This document shows positions 49,108-57,765 of a stretch of DNA of 64,000 nt, one piece after another. The notes beneath the pieces were generated by a model. The model saw nothing but the letters and a program-made list of their open reading frames with translations. It searched no databases and was not told the DNA's origin. The stretch is from NCBI RefSeq assembly GCF_017352375.1, contig NZ_JAFEVR010000008.1:124001-188000 (forward strand), written 5' to 3'. A program made the position numbers and the translations under genes. How positions within the stretch are numbered: position 1 is the stretch's first letter; each line of letters begins with the position of its first letter. This DNA comes from Mycolicibacterium sp. S2-37. Lineage in GTDB: Bacteria; Actinomycetota; Actinomycetes; Mycobacteriales; Mycobacteriaceae.

Positions 49108-49180
49108 AGCCCCCTAACGGAATCGAACCGTTGACCTTTTCCTTACCATGGAAACGCTCTGCCGACTGAGCTAAGGGGGC
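49108..49180 (-). tRNA. thrT: tRNA-Thr (GGT anticodon)
   Basis: 73-nt cloverleaf on the minus strand. Acceptor GCCCCCT/AGGGGGC, D-arm AGCTCAGTCGGCAGAGC, anticodon stem-loop TTTCC-ATGGTAA-GGAAA giving anticodon GGT. Lies 31 nt from tRNA-Met and is probably co-transcribed with it. Confidence 0.96.
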
Positions 49181-49303
49181 CTGACCCGCGGCGCTCGACG
49201 TAGCCGAGGCGAGGGCCTTAAAGAGAGTACAGTCTGGCCCTCGCGGTCGCCAAACCGCTGGTCAGTACCGGCGTCTACGTGCCCGCCACTTAATGTTGAG
49301 GCC

Positions 49304-50020
49304 ATGTCCGACGCCGACCGCCTGTACTTCCGCCAACTGCTGTCCGGCCGCGACTTCGCCGCAGGCGACATGATCGCGACGCAGATGCGCAACTTCTCCT
49401 ATCTGATCGGCGATCGGGAGACCGGGGACTGTGTGGTCGTGGACCCCGCCTACGCCGCGGGCGACCTCGTCGACGCGCTCGAGGCCGACGGGATGCACCT
49501 GTCCGGCGTGCTCGCCACCCACCACCACCCCGACCATGTCGGCGGTTCGATGATGGGCTTCACCCTCGCCGGCCTGGCCGAACTTCTCGAACGGGTCAGC
49601 GTTCCGGTCCACGTCAACACCCACGAGGCCGACTGGATCTCGCGCGTCACCGGCATCGCCCTCAGCGACCTCACCGCCCATGACCACGGCGACGTCGTCA
49701 GCGTCGGCAGCATCGACATCGAGCTGCTGCACACCCCGGGCCACACGCCCGGCAGCCAGTGCTTCCTGCTCGACGGCCGCCTGGTGGCCGGTGACACCCT
49801 GTTCCTCGAGGGCTGCGGGCGAACCGACTTCCCCGGCGGCGACGTCGACGAGATGTTCCGCAGTCTGCAGGCGCTGGCCAAGCTGCCCGGTGACCCGACG
49901 GTGTTCCCCGGCCACTGGTACTCCGCTGAGCCGAGCGCGCCGCTCGAGGACGTCAAACGCTCCAACTACGTCTACCGCGCCAGTGACCTCGAGCAGTGGC
50001 GCATGCTGATGGGCGGCTGA
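49304..50020 (+). CDS. metallo-beta-lactamase fold hydrolase (glyoxalase II-like)
   Basis: 238-aa MBL-fold enzyme. The metal motif is THHHPDHVGG (HxHxDH), with further ligands in LHTPGHTPGSQ, VAGDTLF and FPGHW. This arrangement matches hydroxyacylglutathione-hydrolase-type proteins, which in mycobacteria probably act on mycothiol or CoA thioesters. ATG 49304 starts MSDADRLYFRQLLSG. It is divergent from the tRNA genes and corresponds in position to Rv0634c as I recall it. Confidence 0.88.
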   Translation: MSDADRLYFRQLLSGRDFAAGDMIATQMRNFSYLIGDRETGDCVVVDPAYAAGDLVDALEADGMHLSGVLATHHHPDHVGGSMMGFTLAGLAELLERVSVPVHVNTHEADWISRVTGIALSDLTAHDHGDVVSVGSIDIELLHTPGHTPGSQCFLLDGRLVAGDTLFLEGCGRTDFPGGDVDEMFRSLQALAKLPGDPTVFPGHWYSAEPSAPLEDVKRSNYVYRASDLEQWRMLMGG

Positions 50021-50164
50021 CACTCCTTCCGTCGGCCCGCGTCACTTCCCGCAACGTCCCGCATTCCGCGCGCTGTTGCGTCATGCACATCTCCACTCGA
50101 CGCTTTGCCCGCGTTCCGGGCAGGTTGACGACGGATTCCGTGCCCTGAATGCCCGATCCGGACA

Positions 50165-50196
50165 GAATTCGTCGTGATATCGCGAATTCGTCACGA
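50165..50196. promoter_or_regulatory. direct repeat upstream of the DUF2235 gene
   Basis: GAATTCGTCGTGA (50165-50177) and GAATTCGTCACGA (50184-50196) are near-identical direct repeats 19 bp apart, about two helical turns, and 74 nt before the gene start. They could be paired sites for a regulator. The repeat is seen directly; its role is a guess. Confidence 0.35.
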
Positions 50197-50269
50197 AAAG
50201 GTAGTGACACAGGCCACGCGAGCGGGCAAACTTGAGCCACCGTCAACCAATTCTTCATCGGGGGCTGTC

Positions 50270-51259
50270 GTGAAGAACATCGTGGTGTGTTTCGACCGGG
50301 CAGAGCAGTCGGCGAAGCGTCCCGCTACCAACGCCGGAGCCGTCTTCGGCCTTGCGGAACAATCGCCGCAGCAGCTCACCTGGTACGACCCGGGGACGGC
50401 GCCGCAACGACGATCCGCGGCTGCCGAGATCGCACGCGCCACGGTGGCCGAGGCCTACCACTTTCTTCGTGACGCCTGGTCGCCCGGCGATGCGATCTTC
50501 GTCTTCGGTGTTGGCCGGAGCGCTGTGTACGCCCGGGAACTCTCCCGGCTGCTCGGCGCCATTGGAATCTGGCCCGGCCGCGGTGACGCGGTGCTCGATC
50601 ACCTGCTGGACACCTGCGTGCTGCCGCGCACCGCGCGCACTGATGAGGACTGGCGGCGCATCGGCCGGATTGCGGCCGCGATCACCGACCGCGACGACGC
50701 CGCCGTACCCGTCCACTACCTCGGGCTCTGGGACGCCGTCGGCGTGCCCGGCGTCGACCAACCGACACCGGGCGGTCTGACCAACGTCGTGGCGGGCCGG
50801 CACGCGATGGCGATCGACGGCACCTCGCTGGGGAACCTCCTGGGTGTCCCGACGGTGGAGGAAGCGTGGTTCCGCGGAGCGCACGGCGATGTCGCCGGAA
50901 CGGCCGGGGGGTGTCTGCCCCTAGCCGACATCGCGCTGGACTGGGTGCTCGACGGCGCGGTTCGCGCGGGCCTGCACCTGCGCGACGACTGCCGGCTCCC
51001 GTCGCCGACAGAGTTCGACGCGGTCGCCGCCAGCAGTCACCACACGCTGTCGCTGCGTCGCGTGCCCGAAGGCGCCCCCGTGCACGCCAGCGTCGAAATC
51101 TATCTGCGCGCCAGGCCGCAGTACTGGCGTCGGCTGCCGGCTCGGATCGAATGGGTTGACCTCGACTGGCTGGCCCGCGGGGAACGCCTCGTGGCGACGC
51201 CCCAGGTGGAACAGGCCCTGCCTGTGGCGGTCCGCGAACTGGCCACGGCCACTTCCTGA
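50270..51259 (+). CDS. DUF2235 family protein with altered active site
   Basis: 329-aa protein starting (GTG) KNIVVCFDRAEQS. TNAGAVFGLAE, LTWYDPGTAP and HYLGLWDAVGVPG match the order of DUF2235 alpha/beta-hydrolase (Tle1-like) motifs. In the family the nucleophile elbow is normally GFSRGA; here the aligned segment is VFGVGRSAVYAREL, so the nucleophile Ser is replaced by Gly. It may be inactive or use another residue. No signal peptide. GTG 50270 was chosen over the open frame from 50174 because the family N-terminus begins here. Confidence 0.72.
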   Translation: MKNIVVCFDRAEQSAKRPATNAGAVFGLAEQSPQQLTWYDPGTAPQRRSAAAEIARATVAEAYHFLRDAWSPGDAIFVFGVGRSAVYARELSRLLGAIGIWPGRGDAVLDHLLDTCVLPRTARTDEDWRRIGRIAAAITDRDDAAVPVHYLGLWDAVGVPGVDQPTPGGLTNVVAGRHAMAIDGTSLGNLLGVPTVEEAWFRGAHGDVAGTAGGCLPLADIALDWVLDGAVRAGLHLRDDCRLPSPTEFDAVAASSHHTLSLRRVPEGAPVHASVEIYLRARPQYWRRLPARIEWVDLDWLARGERLVATPQVEQALPVAVRELATATS

Positions 51260-51363
51260 TCCGACAGTCTCCCTGTCCGCCGAAATCGACGTTTCGCCGA
51301 ACTCGTCTCGTACTTTCTCGCCCGTTTGTTCGTTTGGGCGAAGAAGCCCGACCCCTTTTGTTT

Positions 51364-51382
51364 CGTAACGTTGTTACGTAAC
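51364..51382. promoter_or_regulatory. palindromic operator before crotonase-TetR operon
   Basis: CGTAAC-GTT-GTTACG (51364-51378) is a perfect inverted repeat, overlapping a second one, GTTACGTAAC (51373-51382). It ends 9 nt before the crotonase start codon. A TetR gene is the second gene of the operon, so autoregulation is likely. Confidence 0.7.
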
Positions 51383-51391
51383 ATCGTCACG

Positions 51392-52087
51392 ATGAGTGCA
51401 GTGAGCTATGACCTGACCGATTCGGTCGCGACGATCACGATGGACGACGGCAAGGCCAACGTGCTGTCGCCGGCCATGCAGCAGAACCTCAACGACGCCT
51501 TCGACCAGGCGGAGAACGACGACTCGAAAGCCGTTGTGTTGGCCGGCAATCAACGGCTCTTCAGCGGCGGCTTCGACCTGGCGGTGTTCGCGTCCGGCGA
51601 CGCGCAGGCCGCGCTGGGGATGCTGGCGGGCGGCTTCGAGCTGGCGGTGCGCTGCCTGACCTTCCCCAAGCCGGTGATCATGGCGGCGACCGGCCCGGCC
51701 ATCGCCATGGGCTCGTTCCTGCTGCTGTCCGGCGACGTCCGCATCGGCTCGCCCCGCACCCGCTGTCAGGCCAACGAGGTCGCCATCGGCATGGTGCTGC
51801 CGGTCGCTGCCATCGAACTCATGCGGATGCGGTTGACCCGCGCGGCTTTCCAGCGCGGTATCTCCATGGCGGCGACATTCTCCGGCGATGCCGCGATCGC
51901 CGGCGGCTGGCTCGACGAGGTCGTCGAGCAGGACGCGGTGCTCGAGCGCGCGCAGCAGGTGGCCACTGAGGCTGCCGCGACCCTGCACCTGCACGCGCAC
52001 CTGGCGAGCAAGCTCAAGGCCCGTGACGACGCCCTCACGGCGATCCGGGCCGGAATCGACGGTCTGGCGACGGAGTTCGGCGGCTAG
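51392..52087 (+). CDS. enoyl-CoA hydratase/isomerase (crotonase) family protein
   Basis: 231-aa crotonase-fold protein. The oxyanion-hole segments are LFSGGFDLAVFASGD and ATGPAIAMGSFLLLSGD, and ANEVAIGMVLP has the Glu near the usual catalytic position. The length is shorter than typical EchA proteins (about 257 aa). ATG 51392 follows a palindromic operator; the frame upstream is non-family. It is co-transcribed with the TetR gene, which starts 6 nt after its stop. Probably fatty-acyl-CoA metabolism. Confidence 0.87.
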   Translation: MSAVSYDLTDSVATITMDDGKANVLSPAMQQNLNDAFDQAENDDSKAVVLAGNQRLFSGGFDLAVFASGDAQAALGMLAGGFELAVRCLTFPKPVIMAATGPAIAMGSFLLLSGDVRIGSPRTRCQANEVAIGMVLPVAAIELMRMRLTRAAFQRGISMAATFSGDAAIAGGWLDEVVEQDAVLERAQQVATEAAATLHLHAHLASKLKARDDALTAIRAGIDGLATEFGG

Positions 52088-52093
52088 GCGACG

Positions 52094-52705
52094 ATGCCGA
52101 GAGCGAAGCAGCGCACTCCGGAGCTGCGTTCGCGGCTGCTCGAGGCCGCCGTCGCGACGCTCAACGAAGAGGGCGTCGCGCGGTTGACCACCCGCCGGGT
52201 CGCTGAACAGGCGGGCACGTCGGTGCCGGCGGTCTACGAGTTGTTCCACGACAAGGCCGGGCTGGTCCGCGCGATCTTCTTCGAGGGCTTCCGGCTGCTC
52301 GACGCGGAGCTGTCCGACGTGCCGGTCACCGCCGATCCGGTTGCCGACGTCGAGGCTCTGGTACCGGTGTTCCGCTGCTTCTGCCTCGAGCAGTCCCGTC
52401 TCGCGCAGGTGATGTTCTCTCGGCCGTTCGCCGACTTCGACCCGGGCCCGGAGGAATTGGCTGCCGGTCAGGCGGTGCGCGACATCTTCCTCAGCCGCAT
52501 CCAGCGCTGTCTGGACAGCGGACGGCTCACCGGCAACGCGGTCGACATCGCACATGTGCTGCTGGCACTGGCGAAAGGCCTTGCCGTGCAGGAGGCGGGC
52601 TGCTGGCTGGGCACCACGCCGGAGTCGGTCGAGCGGCGATGGCAGCTCGGGGTGCGGTCGCTGCTGGCGGGTTTCGCCGTGTCAGCCCTCGAGGTCGACC
52701 CGTAG
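52094..52705 (+). CDS. TetR family transcriptional regulator
   Basis: 203-aa TetR regulator. HTH at residues about 12-58: RLLEAAVATLNEEGVARLTT and GTSVPAVYELFHDKAGLVRA. It follows the crotonase gene by 6 nt and probably represses the operon through the GTAAC palindromes at 51364-51382. Its 3' end overlaps the convergent PPOX gene by 24 nt. Confidence 0.9.
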   Translation: MPRAKQRTPELRSRLLEAAVATLNEEGVARLTTRRVAEQAGTSVPAVYELFHDKAGLVRAIFFEGFRLLDAELSDVPVTADPVADVEALVPVFRCFCLEQSRLAQVMFSRPFADFDPGPEELAAGQAVRDIFLSRIQRCLDSGRLTGNAVDIAHVLLALAKGLAVQEAGCWLGTTPESVERRWQLGVRSLLAGFAVSALEVDP

Positions 52706-53074
52706 CAGCACCCGGCGCTCGCGGCCGCGCCGAAGCAGCCGCTCGATCGTCGTCACCACCAGGAAGCCGAGGCCGTACTTCTTTCTGAACAGGCCCTGGA
52801 CCCGCGATACCTCCGCGGCGTCCTCGACCACCTGCGCGCGGCCCGCCATCGTCCGCTCCCCCGGCGCCACCTTGCCCGACCGCGAACACGCCACCACCGT
52901 CACCCGCGGATCCCTGCGCGCCCGCTTGACCTTCCACGACTCGGCCGGCGTCCAGAACACCAGCTGGCCCGCCTCGTCGATCACCCACAGCGGTGTGGCC
53001 ACCGCGTCACCGTTGCGCTTGAAGGTGGTCAGCGAGACGAACTTCTCGCCGCCGAGCCTGTCGAGGTCAGCCAT
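52682..53074 (-). CDS. PPOX-class (F420- or flavin-dependent) protein
   Basis: 130-aa split-barrel protein of the pyridoxamine-phosphate-oxidase-like class. LGGEKFVSLTTFKRNGDAVATP and LWVIDEAGQLVFWTPAESWK and VKRARRDPRVTVVACSRSGK are the family pattern seen in F420-binding mycobacterial members. ATG 53074 is preferred over the longer open frame. The C-terminal ERLLRRGRERRVLLRVDL is compatible with the family. Substrate unknown. Confidence 0.82.
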   Translation of the reverse strand: MADLDRLGGEKFVSLTTFKRNGDAVATPLWVIDEAGQLVFWTPAESWKVKRARRDPRVTVVACSRSGKVAPGERTMAGRAQVVEDAAEVSRVQGLFRKKYGLGFLVVTTIERLLRRGRERRVLLRVDLEG

Positions 53075-53090
53075 GCGGCCCACTGTACGG

Positions 53091-54413
53091 TCAGTCGCCG
53101 ACGATGTTCTGCCGCAATGTCTTTCCGGGGTACCGCGTGCGGTAACGCCCACGGCGCTGCAGTTCGGGCACCACCAGGTCGACGAACTCCTCGAAGCAGC
53201 CCGGCGTGTACGTGGCCAGCAGCATGAAGCCGTCCGCTCCGCCCTCGTCCATGAACACCTCGAGCTGATCGGCCACGCCGGCCGGGGTGCCGATCACCTG
53301 CGGCATCGAGAACCGGAACGCGTACGTATCGGCGGCCTCGGCCACCGTGACAGCCTCGCCCGCTCCCGACGCCACCAACGCATCCTTGACTCCCTGGATG
53401 CCCGGTACCGGGATCTCGTCGAGCGGCGTCTCGGGGTCGAACGTCGAGAAATCCACTCCCAGCTGACCGGACAGCATCGCCAGCGACGCTTCCGGGCGCA
53501 GCAGGGACCGCAGATACTCCGCCTTCTCTTTCGCCTCGGCCTCGGTGGCGCCGACGATGACCTGCGCCCCGTAGTACAGCTTCACCGCCTCCGGATCGCG
53601 CCCCGCGGCGGCCACCCGCGAACGCATGTCCTCGGAGTACGCGCGCATCGTCGCGACGGTCGGCTGGATCGCGAAGATCGCCTCGGCTGTCGACGCCGCG
53701 AACCGGCGGCCCTCCTCGCTGGCCCCTGCCTGCCACAGCACCGGCCGGCCCTGCGGTGACGGCGCGACGAAATGGCGCGCCCGGCAACGGAAATGCTTAC
53801 CCTCGAAGACCACTTCGGTGATCTTCTCCGGATGCGCGTACACGCCCGTCTCGCGGTCGGCGACGATCGCGTCCGGCTGCCATGAGTCCCACAGCCGGCA
53901 GCACAGGTCGACGTATTCCGCGATGCGCTCGTAGCGAATGGACCGGTCCGGCATCTCCTGGCCGTAGGCCGCGAACTCCGACGGCGAGTAGGACCCGACG
54001 ATGTTCCATGCGATGCGCCCGCCGGACAGGTGGTCGAACGTCGAGAGCCGTCGCGCCATGGAATACGGATGCTCGAAGGCTGTCGACAGGGTGATCCCCA
54101 CGCCGAGATGTTCGGTGGCGCCGGTGATCACCGGCGCCAGCGCGGCCGGCTCGTGCGTCGGCGACTGCACCGCGTAACGCATCGTCGCATCCGAGCTGTC
54201 CTCGAACGAGTTGTACGGTGCCAGTTCGTCGGCCAGGAACACCGCGTCGAACAGACCGCGCTCCAGCGTGCGGGCCAGATGCTGCCAGTACGGCGGGGCC
54301 GCGTAATCCCACCCGACCTTGTCGAGCGGATGGCGCCACATCCCGACCGAGTGGCTGCTCACACCGTGCTGCATGAAGGCAAGCAGGTGGGCCTTGCGAG
54401 TGCGTCCGCTAAT
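53091..54413 (-). CDS. LLM-class flavin monooxygenase (NtaA/SnaA/DszA type), second copy
   Basis: About 440-aa FMN-dependent monooxygenase of the luciferase-like NtaA/DszA group. ADELAPYNSFEDSSDATMRY, GGRIAWNIVGSYSPSEF, HFRCRARHFVAPSPQGRP and QAGASEEGRRFAA are typical. No ATG, GTG or TTG lies at the expected N-terminus. The best-placed codon is ATT 54413, overlapping the upstream stop as TGATT with GGAG 5 nt before it. It is a paralogue of the next gene and both should take reduced FMN from a separate reductase. Confidence 0.83.
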   Translation of the reverse strand: MSGRTRKAHLLAFMQHGVSSHSVGMWRHPLDKVGWDYAAPPYWQHLARTLERGLFDAVFLADELAPYNSFEDSSDATMRYAVQSPTHEPAALAPVITGATEHLGVGITLSTAFEHPYSMARRLSTFDHLSGGRIAWNIVGSYSPSEFAAYGQEMPDRSIRYERIAEYVDLCCRLWDSWQPDAIVADRETGVYAHPEKITEVVFEGKHFRCRARHFVAPSPQGRPVLWQAGASEEGRRFAASTAEAIFAIQPTVATMRAYSEDMRSRVAAAGRDPEAVKLYYGAQVIVGATEAEAKEKAEYLRSLLRPEASLAMLSGQLGVDFSTFDPETPLDEIPVPGIQGVKDALVASGAGEAVTVAEAADTYAFRFSMPQVIGTPAGVADQLEVFMDEGGADGFMLLATYTPGCFEEFVDLVVPELQRRGRYRTRYPGKTLRQNIVGD

Positions 54414-55732
54414 CAGTACTCCTGCAGGCTGTCCCGCAGCGTGGTCCCGGGGTAGCGGGTGCGGAACCGGCCGCGCCGCTGCAGCTCGGGCACCAGCAGC
54501 TCGGTCATGTCGTTGAAGCAACCCGGGGTGTCGGTGGCCAGCATCATGAAGCCGTTGCAGCCCCCCTCGTCGATGTACTGCTCCATCTGGTCGGCCACAT
54601 CCGACGGCGTGCCCACCGCGACGGGTGCGCCCATCGAGACGCCGTAGATCTGGGCGGCCTCCCGCACCGTCACCGGCGCGCCGTCCTTGGCTTCCAGGAT
54701 CGCGTCGAACAGGCCGCGGATACCCTGCACGTCCGCGTCCACCACGTTGTCGTCCAGCCCGAGTGTCGAGAAGTCGAAACCGGTGTGGCCGGAGAGTATT
54801 CCGAGCGCACTCTCGATCTGCACCTTTTCGACGAACTCCGCGTAGCGGTCGTTGGCCCGGCCCTTGTCGCGGTCGATGATCGTCTGCAGGCCGTAGATCA
54901 GCTTGACCGACTCCGGATCGCGGCCGTTGTCGTCGGCGCGGGTGCGGATGTCGTCGGCGTAGGCACGCATGCTCTTGGGCGTCGGGAAGATGCCGAACAC
55001 CGATTCGGCGTGCTTGGCCGCGAATTCGCGGCCCTGATCCGACGAGCCGGCCTGCCACAGCACCGGACGCTTCTGCGGCGACGGGGCGACGAAATGCCTT
55101 CCCTTCGACCGGAAGAACTCACCCTGGAAGTCGACCTCCCGCACCTTGGCGGGATCGGCGAAGACGCCGTTGTCCCGGTCGTAGACGATCGCGTCGTCGT
55201 CCCAGGAGTCCCACAGCTGGTACAGCAGCTGCATGTACTCCTCGACCACCTCGTAGCGCTTGTCGCGCGGTGTCAGGTTCTCCTTGCCCATCGCCTGGAA
55301 CTCACTCTTGGAGTACGAGGTGACGATGTTCCAGCCGACGCGACCACCGGTCAGGTGATCCAGCGTCGACAGCTGTCGGGCCATCATGTACGGCGGCACG
55401 AAGGACGTCGACAGCGTGATGCCGATGCCGAGGTTCTTGGTGAACGCGCCGACGATCGGCACCACACTCGCGGGCTCGTGCACCGGACACTGACCGGCGA
55501 ACTTCACCACCGGATCCGAGTTGCCCTTGTAGGTGGTGTACGGGGCGAGCTCGTCGGCGATGAACATCGCGTCGAACAGCCCACGTTCCATGATCCGGCC
55601 GAGATCGCGCCAGTACTCCGGACGCGACCAGTGATACCCGACCTTGTCCCGAGGATGGGCCCACATCGTGGACGCATGGTTCATCACACCGTGCTGGACG
55701 AAGCCCAACAGATGCATCTTCTTCTTGCTCAC
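54413..55732 (-). CDS. LLM-class flavin monooxygenase (NtaA/SnaA/DszA type), first copy
   Basis: 439-aa FMN-dependent monooxygenase. Starts (GTG) SKKKMHLLGFVQHGVMNHAS and has ADELAPYTTYKGNSDPVVKF, GGRVGWNIVTSYSKSEFQAM, and GRHFVAPSPQKRPVLWQAG. Close to the downstream copy in length and motif order. Relatives oxidise sulfonates, aminopolycarboxylates, long alkanes or aromatic S-heterocycles. The start overlaps the end of the small membrane protein gene by four bases, so the four genes SSS, small membrane protein, LLM and LLM form one operon. Confidence 0.9.
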   Translation of the reverse strand: MSKKKMHLLGFVQHGVMNHASTMWAHPRDKVGYHWSRPEYWRDLGRIMERGLFDAMFIADELAPYTTYKGNSDPVVKFAGQCPVHEPASVVPIVGAFTKNLGIGITLSTSFVPPYMMARQLSTLDHLTGGRVGWNIVTSYSKSEFQAMGKENLTPRDKRYEVVEEYMQLLYQLWDSWDDDAIVYDRDNGVFADPAKVREVDFQGEFFRSKGRHFVAPSPQKRPVLWQAGSSDQGREFAAKHAESVFGIFPTPKSMRAYADDIRTRADDNGRDPESVKLIYGLQTIIDRDKGRANDRYAEFVEKVQIESALGILSGHTGFDFSTLGLDDNVVDADVQGIRGLFDAILEAKDGAPVTVREAAQIYGVSMGAPVAVGTPSDVADQMEQYIDEGGCNGFMMLATDTPGCFNDMTELLVPELQRRGRFRTRYPGTTLRDSLQEY

Positions 55733-56070
55733 GCGACACTCCTCCGGTCGATCACGAACGCGGCGATCACGGCGACAGCCGAGCCGATCGCGAGAACGGC
55801 TGGCACGTACCAGAACACGGGGCTGACGCCCAGCAGCGCGATCACCGACGTCGACACGACGACGGCACCCAGCGCCTTCCAGCTGAACGAGCCGGCGTCG
55901 TTGGCTTCGAGCGCTGCGGTGTCGAGATCGGCGGTCTCACCGCTGGCCGCCAAAGCCAGAACGTCCTTTCGGACCCGGAAGAACGCCTGCACCCCGAGGG
56001 CGATGTAGACCGCGGAGACGACGACGCCGACGACGACGGCGATCCAGAAGGCGATCCAGGCCGCGGTCAT
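55729..56070 (-). CDS. small membrane protein linked to the symporter
   Basis: 113 aa with three predicted membrane segments (AFWIAVVVGVVVSAVYIALG, ALGAVVVSTSVIALLG and FWYVPAVLAIGSAVAVIAAF). It overlaps both neighbours by four bases (ATGA with the symporter stop, GTGA with the monooxygenase start). Small membrane partners often accompany sodium:solute symporters, so an accessory role is inferred. No family recognised with certainty. Confidence 0.8.
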   Translation of the reverse strand: MTAAWIAFWIAVVVGVVVSAVYIALGVQAFFRVRKDVLALAASGETADLDTAALEANDAGSFSWKALGAVVVSTSVIALLGVSPVFWYVPAVLAIGSAVAVIAAFVIDRRSVA

Positions 56071-57566
56071 GCGACCGGGTCCAGATCCTCGGCGGCCTGG
56101 CGCTTGTCCGCGGACAGTGCGCCGCGACGGGATTTCAGTGAGTCGTAGTCGAAGGATTGTTTGGACAGCAGGCTGATGCCGACGGCAGCCACGAGCGAGA
56201 TCGCCTCCAGGGTGATGATTCCGGGTAGTTCGCCAACGTATTCGCGGACGGGGTAGCCGACTGCGATGGCCAGCAGCAGGCTGGTCACGAACGCCGTCGA
56301 GGTCATGCGCTTCCAGAAGATGGCCAGCCCGAGCGGAATGATCAACGCCGCCTTGAGGAAGTAGACGAGGTTGACCAGTTCGACGTAGTCGATCCCCGAA
56401 CTGACCACGACCCCGCCGATCACCCCGGCGATGATGATCGAGGCTTTCGTCCAGCGGAACAACGACTTCGGTGCGATGTCGGGCTTGGCGCGCTTGAGGA
56501 TGTCGACGGCCACCACCGAGGACAACGCCGAGAACGCGCCGTCGATTGTCGAGTAGCAGGCGTTGAGGATGATGAGCACATAGAGCGCGATGAGGATGAG
56601 CGGCAGCCCGAGATTGCTCACCACGTACGGTCCGACGCCGCCGGGTCCTGCGGCGCCCAGGTCTTCGACGTCGAGGTTGAACGCCAGCGCCACCAGCCCG
56701 AGCAGACCCATCGCGATCGGGATCGGGTAGAACCACAGACCTGCCCACACGAACGTGCGGCCCATGGTGGCGGGTTTGAGCGCCCAGGCTTTCTGCCAGA
56801 ACGTCTGGTCGGCCATCGTCGAGGCGAGCAGGCCGAGCGCCAGCGAGATGCCGAAGGCCGCGGCGGCCTGGCTGTCGAAGGCGTTGAGGGTGTTGGGTCC
56901 GGCCGCGTCGACGCGCCCGAAGACCACGTCCGGGCCGCCGACCTTGGCCAGCACGTAGAGCACGACCACCGCGGCGGGCACGGTGATCAGCAGCGTGTTG
57001 AACGTCGCGGTGATCGCCGAGGTCCACAGACCGCCGAAGTACGAGTAGACGGTGACGGTCGCCAGCGTCACGATCAGCACGACGGTGGGGTTGAGCCCGA
57101 ACACCACGCCGGTCACCAGCACCACGCCGAACAGGTTGATGAAGATCTCGGCGAGCAACCCGAGCAGCATCGCCACCAGCATCACCGTCGTCGCCGGCCT
57201 GTTCTGGAACCGCTCGCGGATGAACTCGACGATGGTGTAGCCGGCGGGCATCTGACGGCGCAGCTTCAGCGCGAACGGCACCATCACCATCACGGCGAGG
57301 CCGTTGGGGACGACGAACCAGATCAGCCCGGAGATGCCGAAAGTGAAGGCCTGCGCCGAGGACATCATCACCGCCATGGACCACGTCCAGACGGCGATGA
57401 CGGAACCGACGCCGAAGCCGAAACCGATGCGGCGGTCGGCGATGACGAAGTCGTGGGTGTTCTTCACCATCGACCGCACGGTGAAGGCGACCACGAACAT
57501 GAAGGCGCCCAGACCCAGCATCAGCGCGATGCCGATACCGGGCGACAGATTAGACGGATGGAACAC
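56067..57566 (-). CDS. sodium:solute symporter family transporter
   Basis: 499-aa SSS-family (LeuT-fold) transporter with about thirteen hydrophobic segments. Recognisable: VKNTHDFVIADRRIGFGFG near the N-terminus, VWTWSMAVMMSSAQAF, PAGYTIVEFIRERFQNRPA, YSYFGGLWTSAITATFNTLL and ILNACYSTIDGAFSALSSVV. It leads the operon with the small membrane protein and two flavin monooxygenases, so its substrate is probably what they oxidise. The promoter should lie in the 57567-57765 gap. Cargo not predictable by eye. Confidence 0.88.
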   Translation of the reverse strand: MFHPSNLSPGIGIALMLGLGAFMFVVAFTVRSMVKNTHDFVIADRRIGFGFGVGSVIAVWTWSMAVMMSSAQAFTFGISGLIWFVVPNGLAVMVMVPFALKLRRQMPAGYTIVEFIRERFQNRPATTVMLVAMLLGLLAEIFINLFGVVLVTGVVFGLNPTVVLIVTLATVTVYSYFGGLWTSAITATFNTLLITVPAAVVVLYVLAKVGGPDVVFGRVDAAGPNTLNAFDSQAAAAFGISLALGLLASTMADQTFWQKAWALKPATMGRTFVWAGLWFYPIPIAMGLLGLVALAFNLDVEDLGAAGPGGVGPYVVSNLGLPLILIALYVLIILNACYSTIDGAFSALSSVVAVDILKRAKPDIAPKSLFRWTKASIIIAGVIGGVVVSSGIDYVELVNLVYFLKAALIIPLGLAIFWKRMTSTAFVTSLLLAIAVGYPVREYVGELPGIITLEAISLVAAVGISLLSKQSFDYDSLKSRRGALSADKRQAAEDLDPVA

Positions 57567-57765
57567 GCAGCCTCCTGGGGCATGACGAGAGCCATGCGCG
57601 CATGGGGATAAACGCGCTTATGGGCGGACGGCAGTGTCTCAGGACTGTTCGACGCCGCAGGAGAGTTCAAATCGTCGTGAATTCAGCTCTCGTCGCGGCG
57701 TACGAGAGACTGTAGTACCGGCGTCGCGAATCGGCAGCCCAAGAGAACTGGGCGAGCGGATCAGC

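Noticed and set aside
54414..55058. N-terminal extension making the second LLM monooxygenase 655 aa
   Set aside because: The extra residues are an out-of-frame reading of the upstream monooxygenase gene; the paralogue length is 439 aa.
56071..57384. Long N-terminal extension of the small membrane protein (551-aa frame)
   Set aside because: It is an Arg/Gly/His-rich shadow of the symporter gene; only the last 113 codons after ATG 56070 look like a membrane protein.
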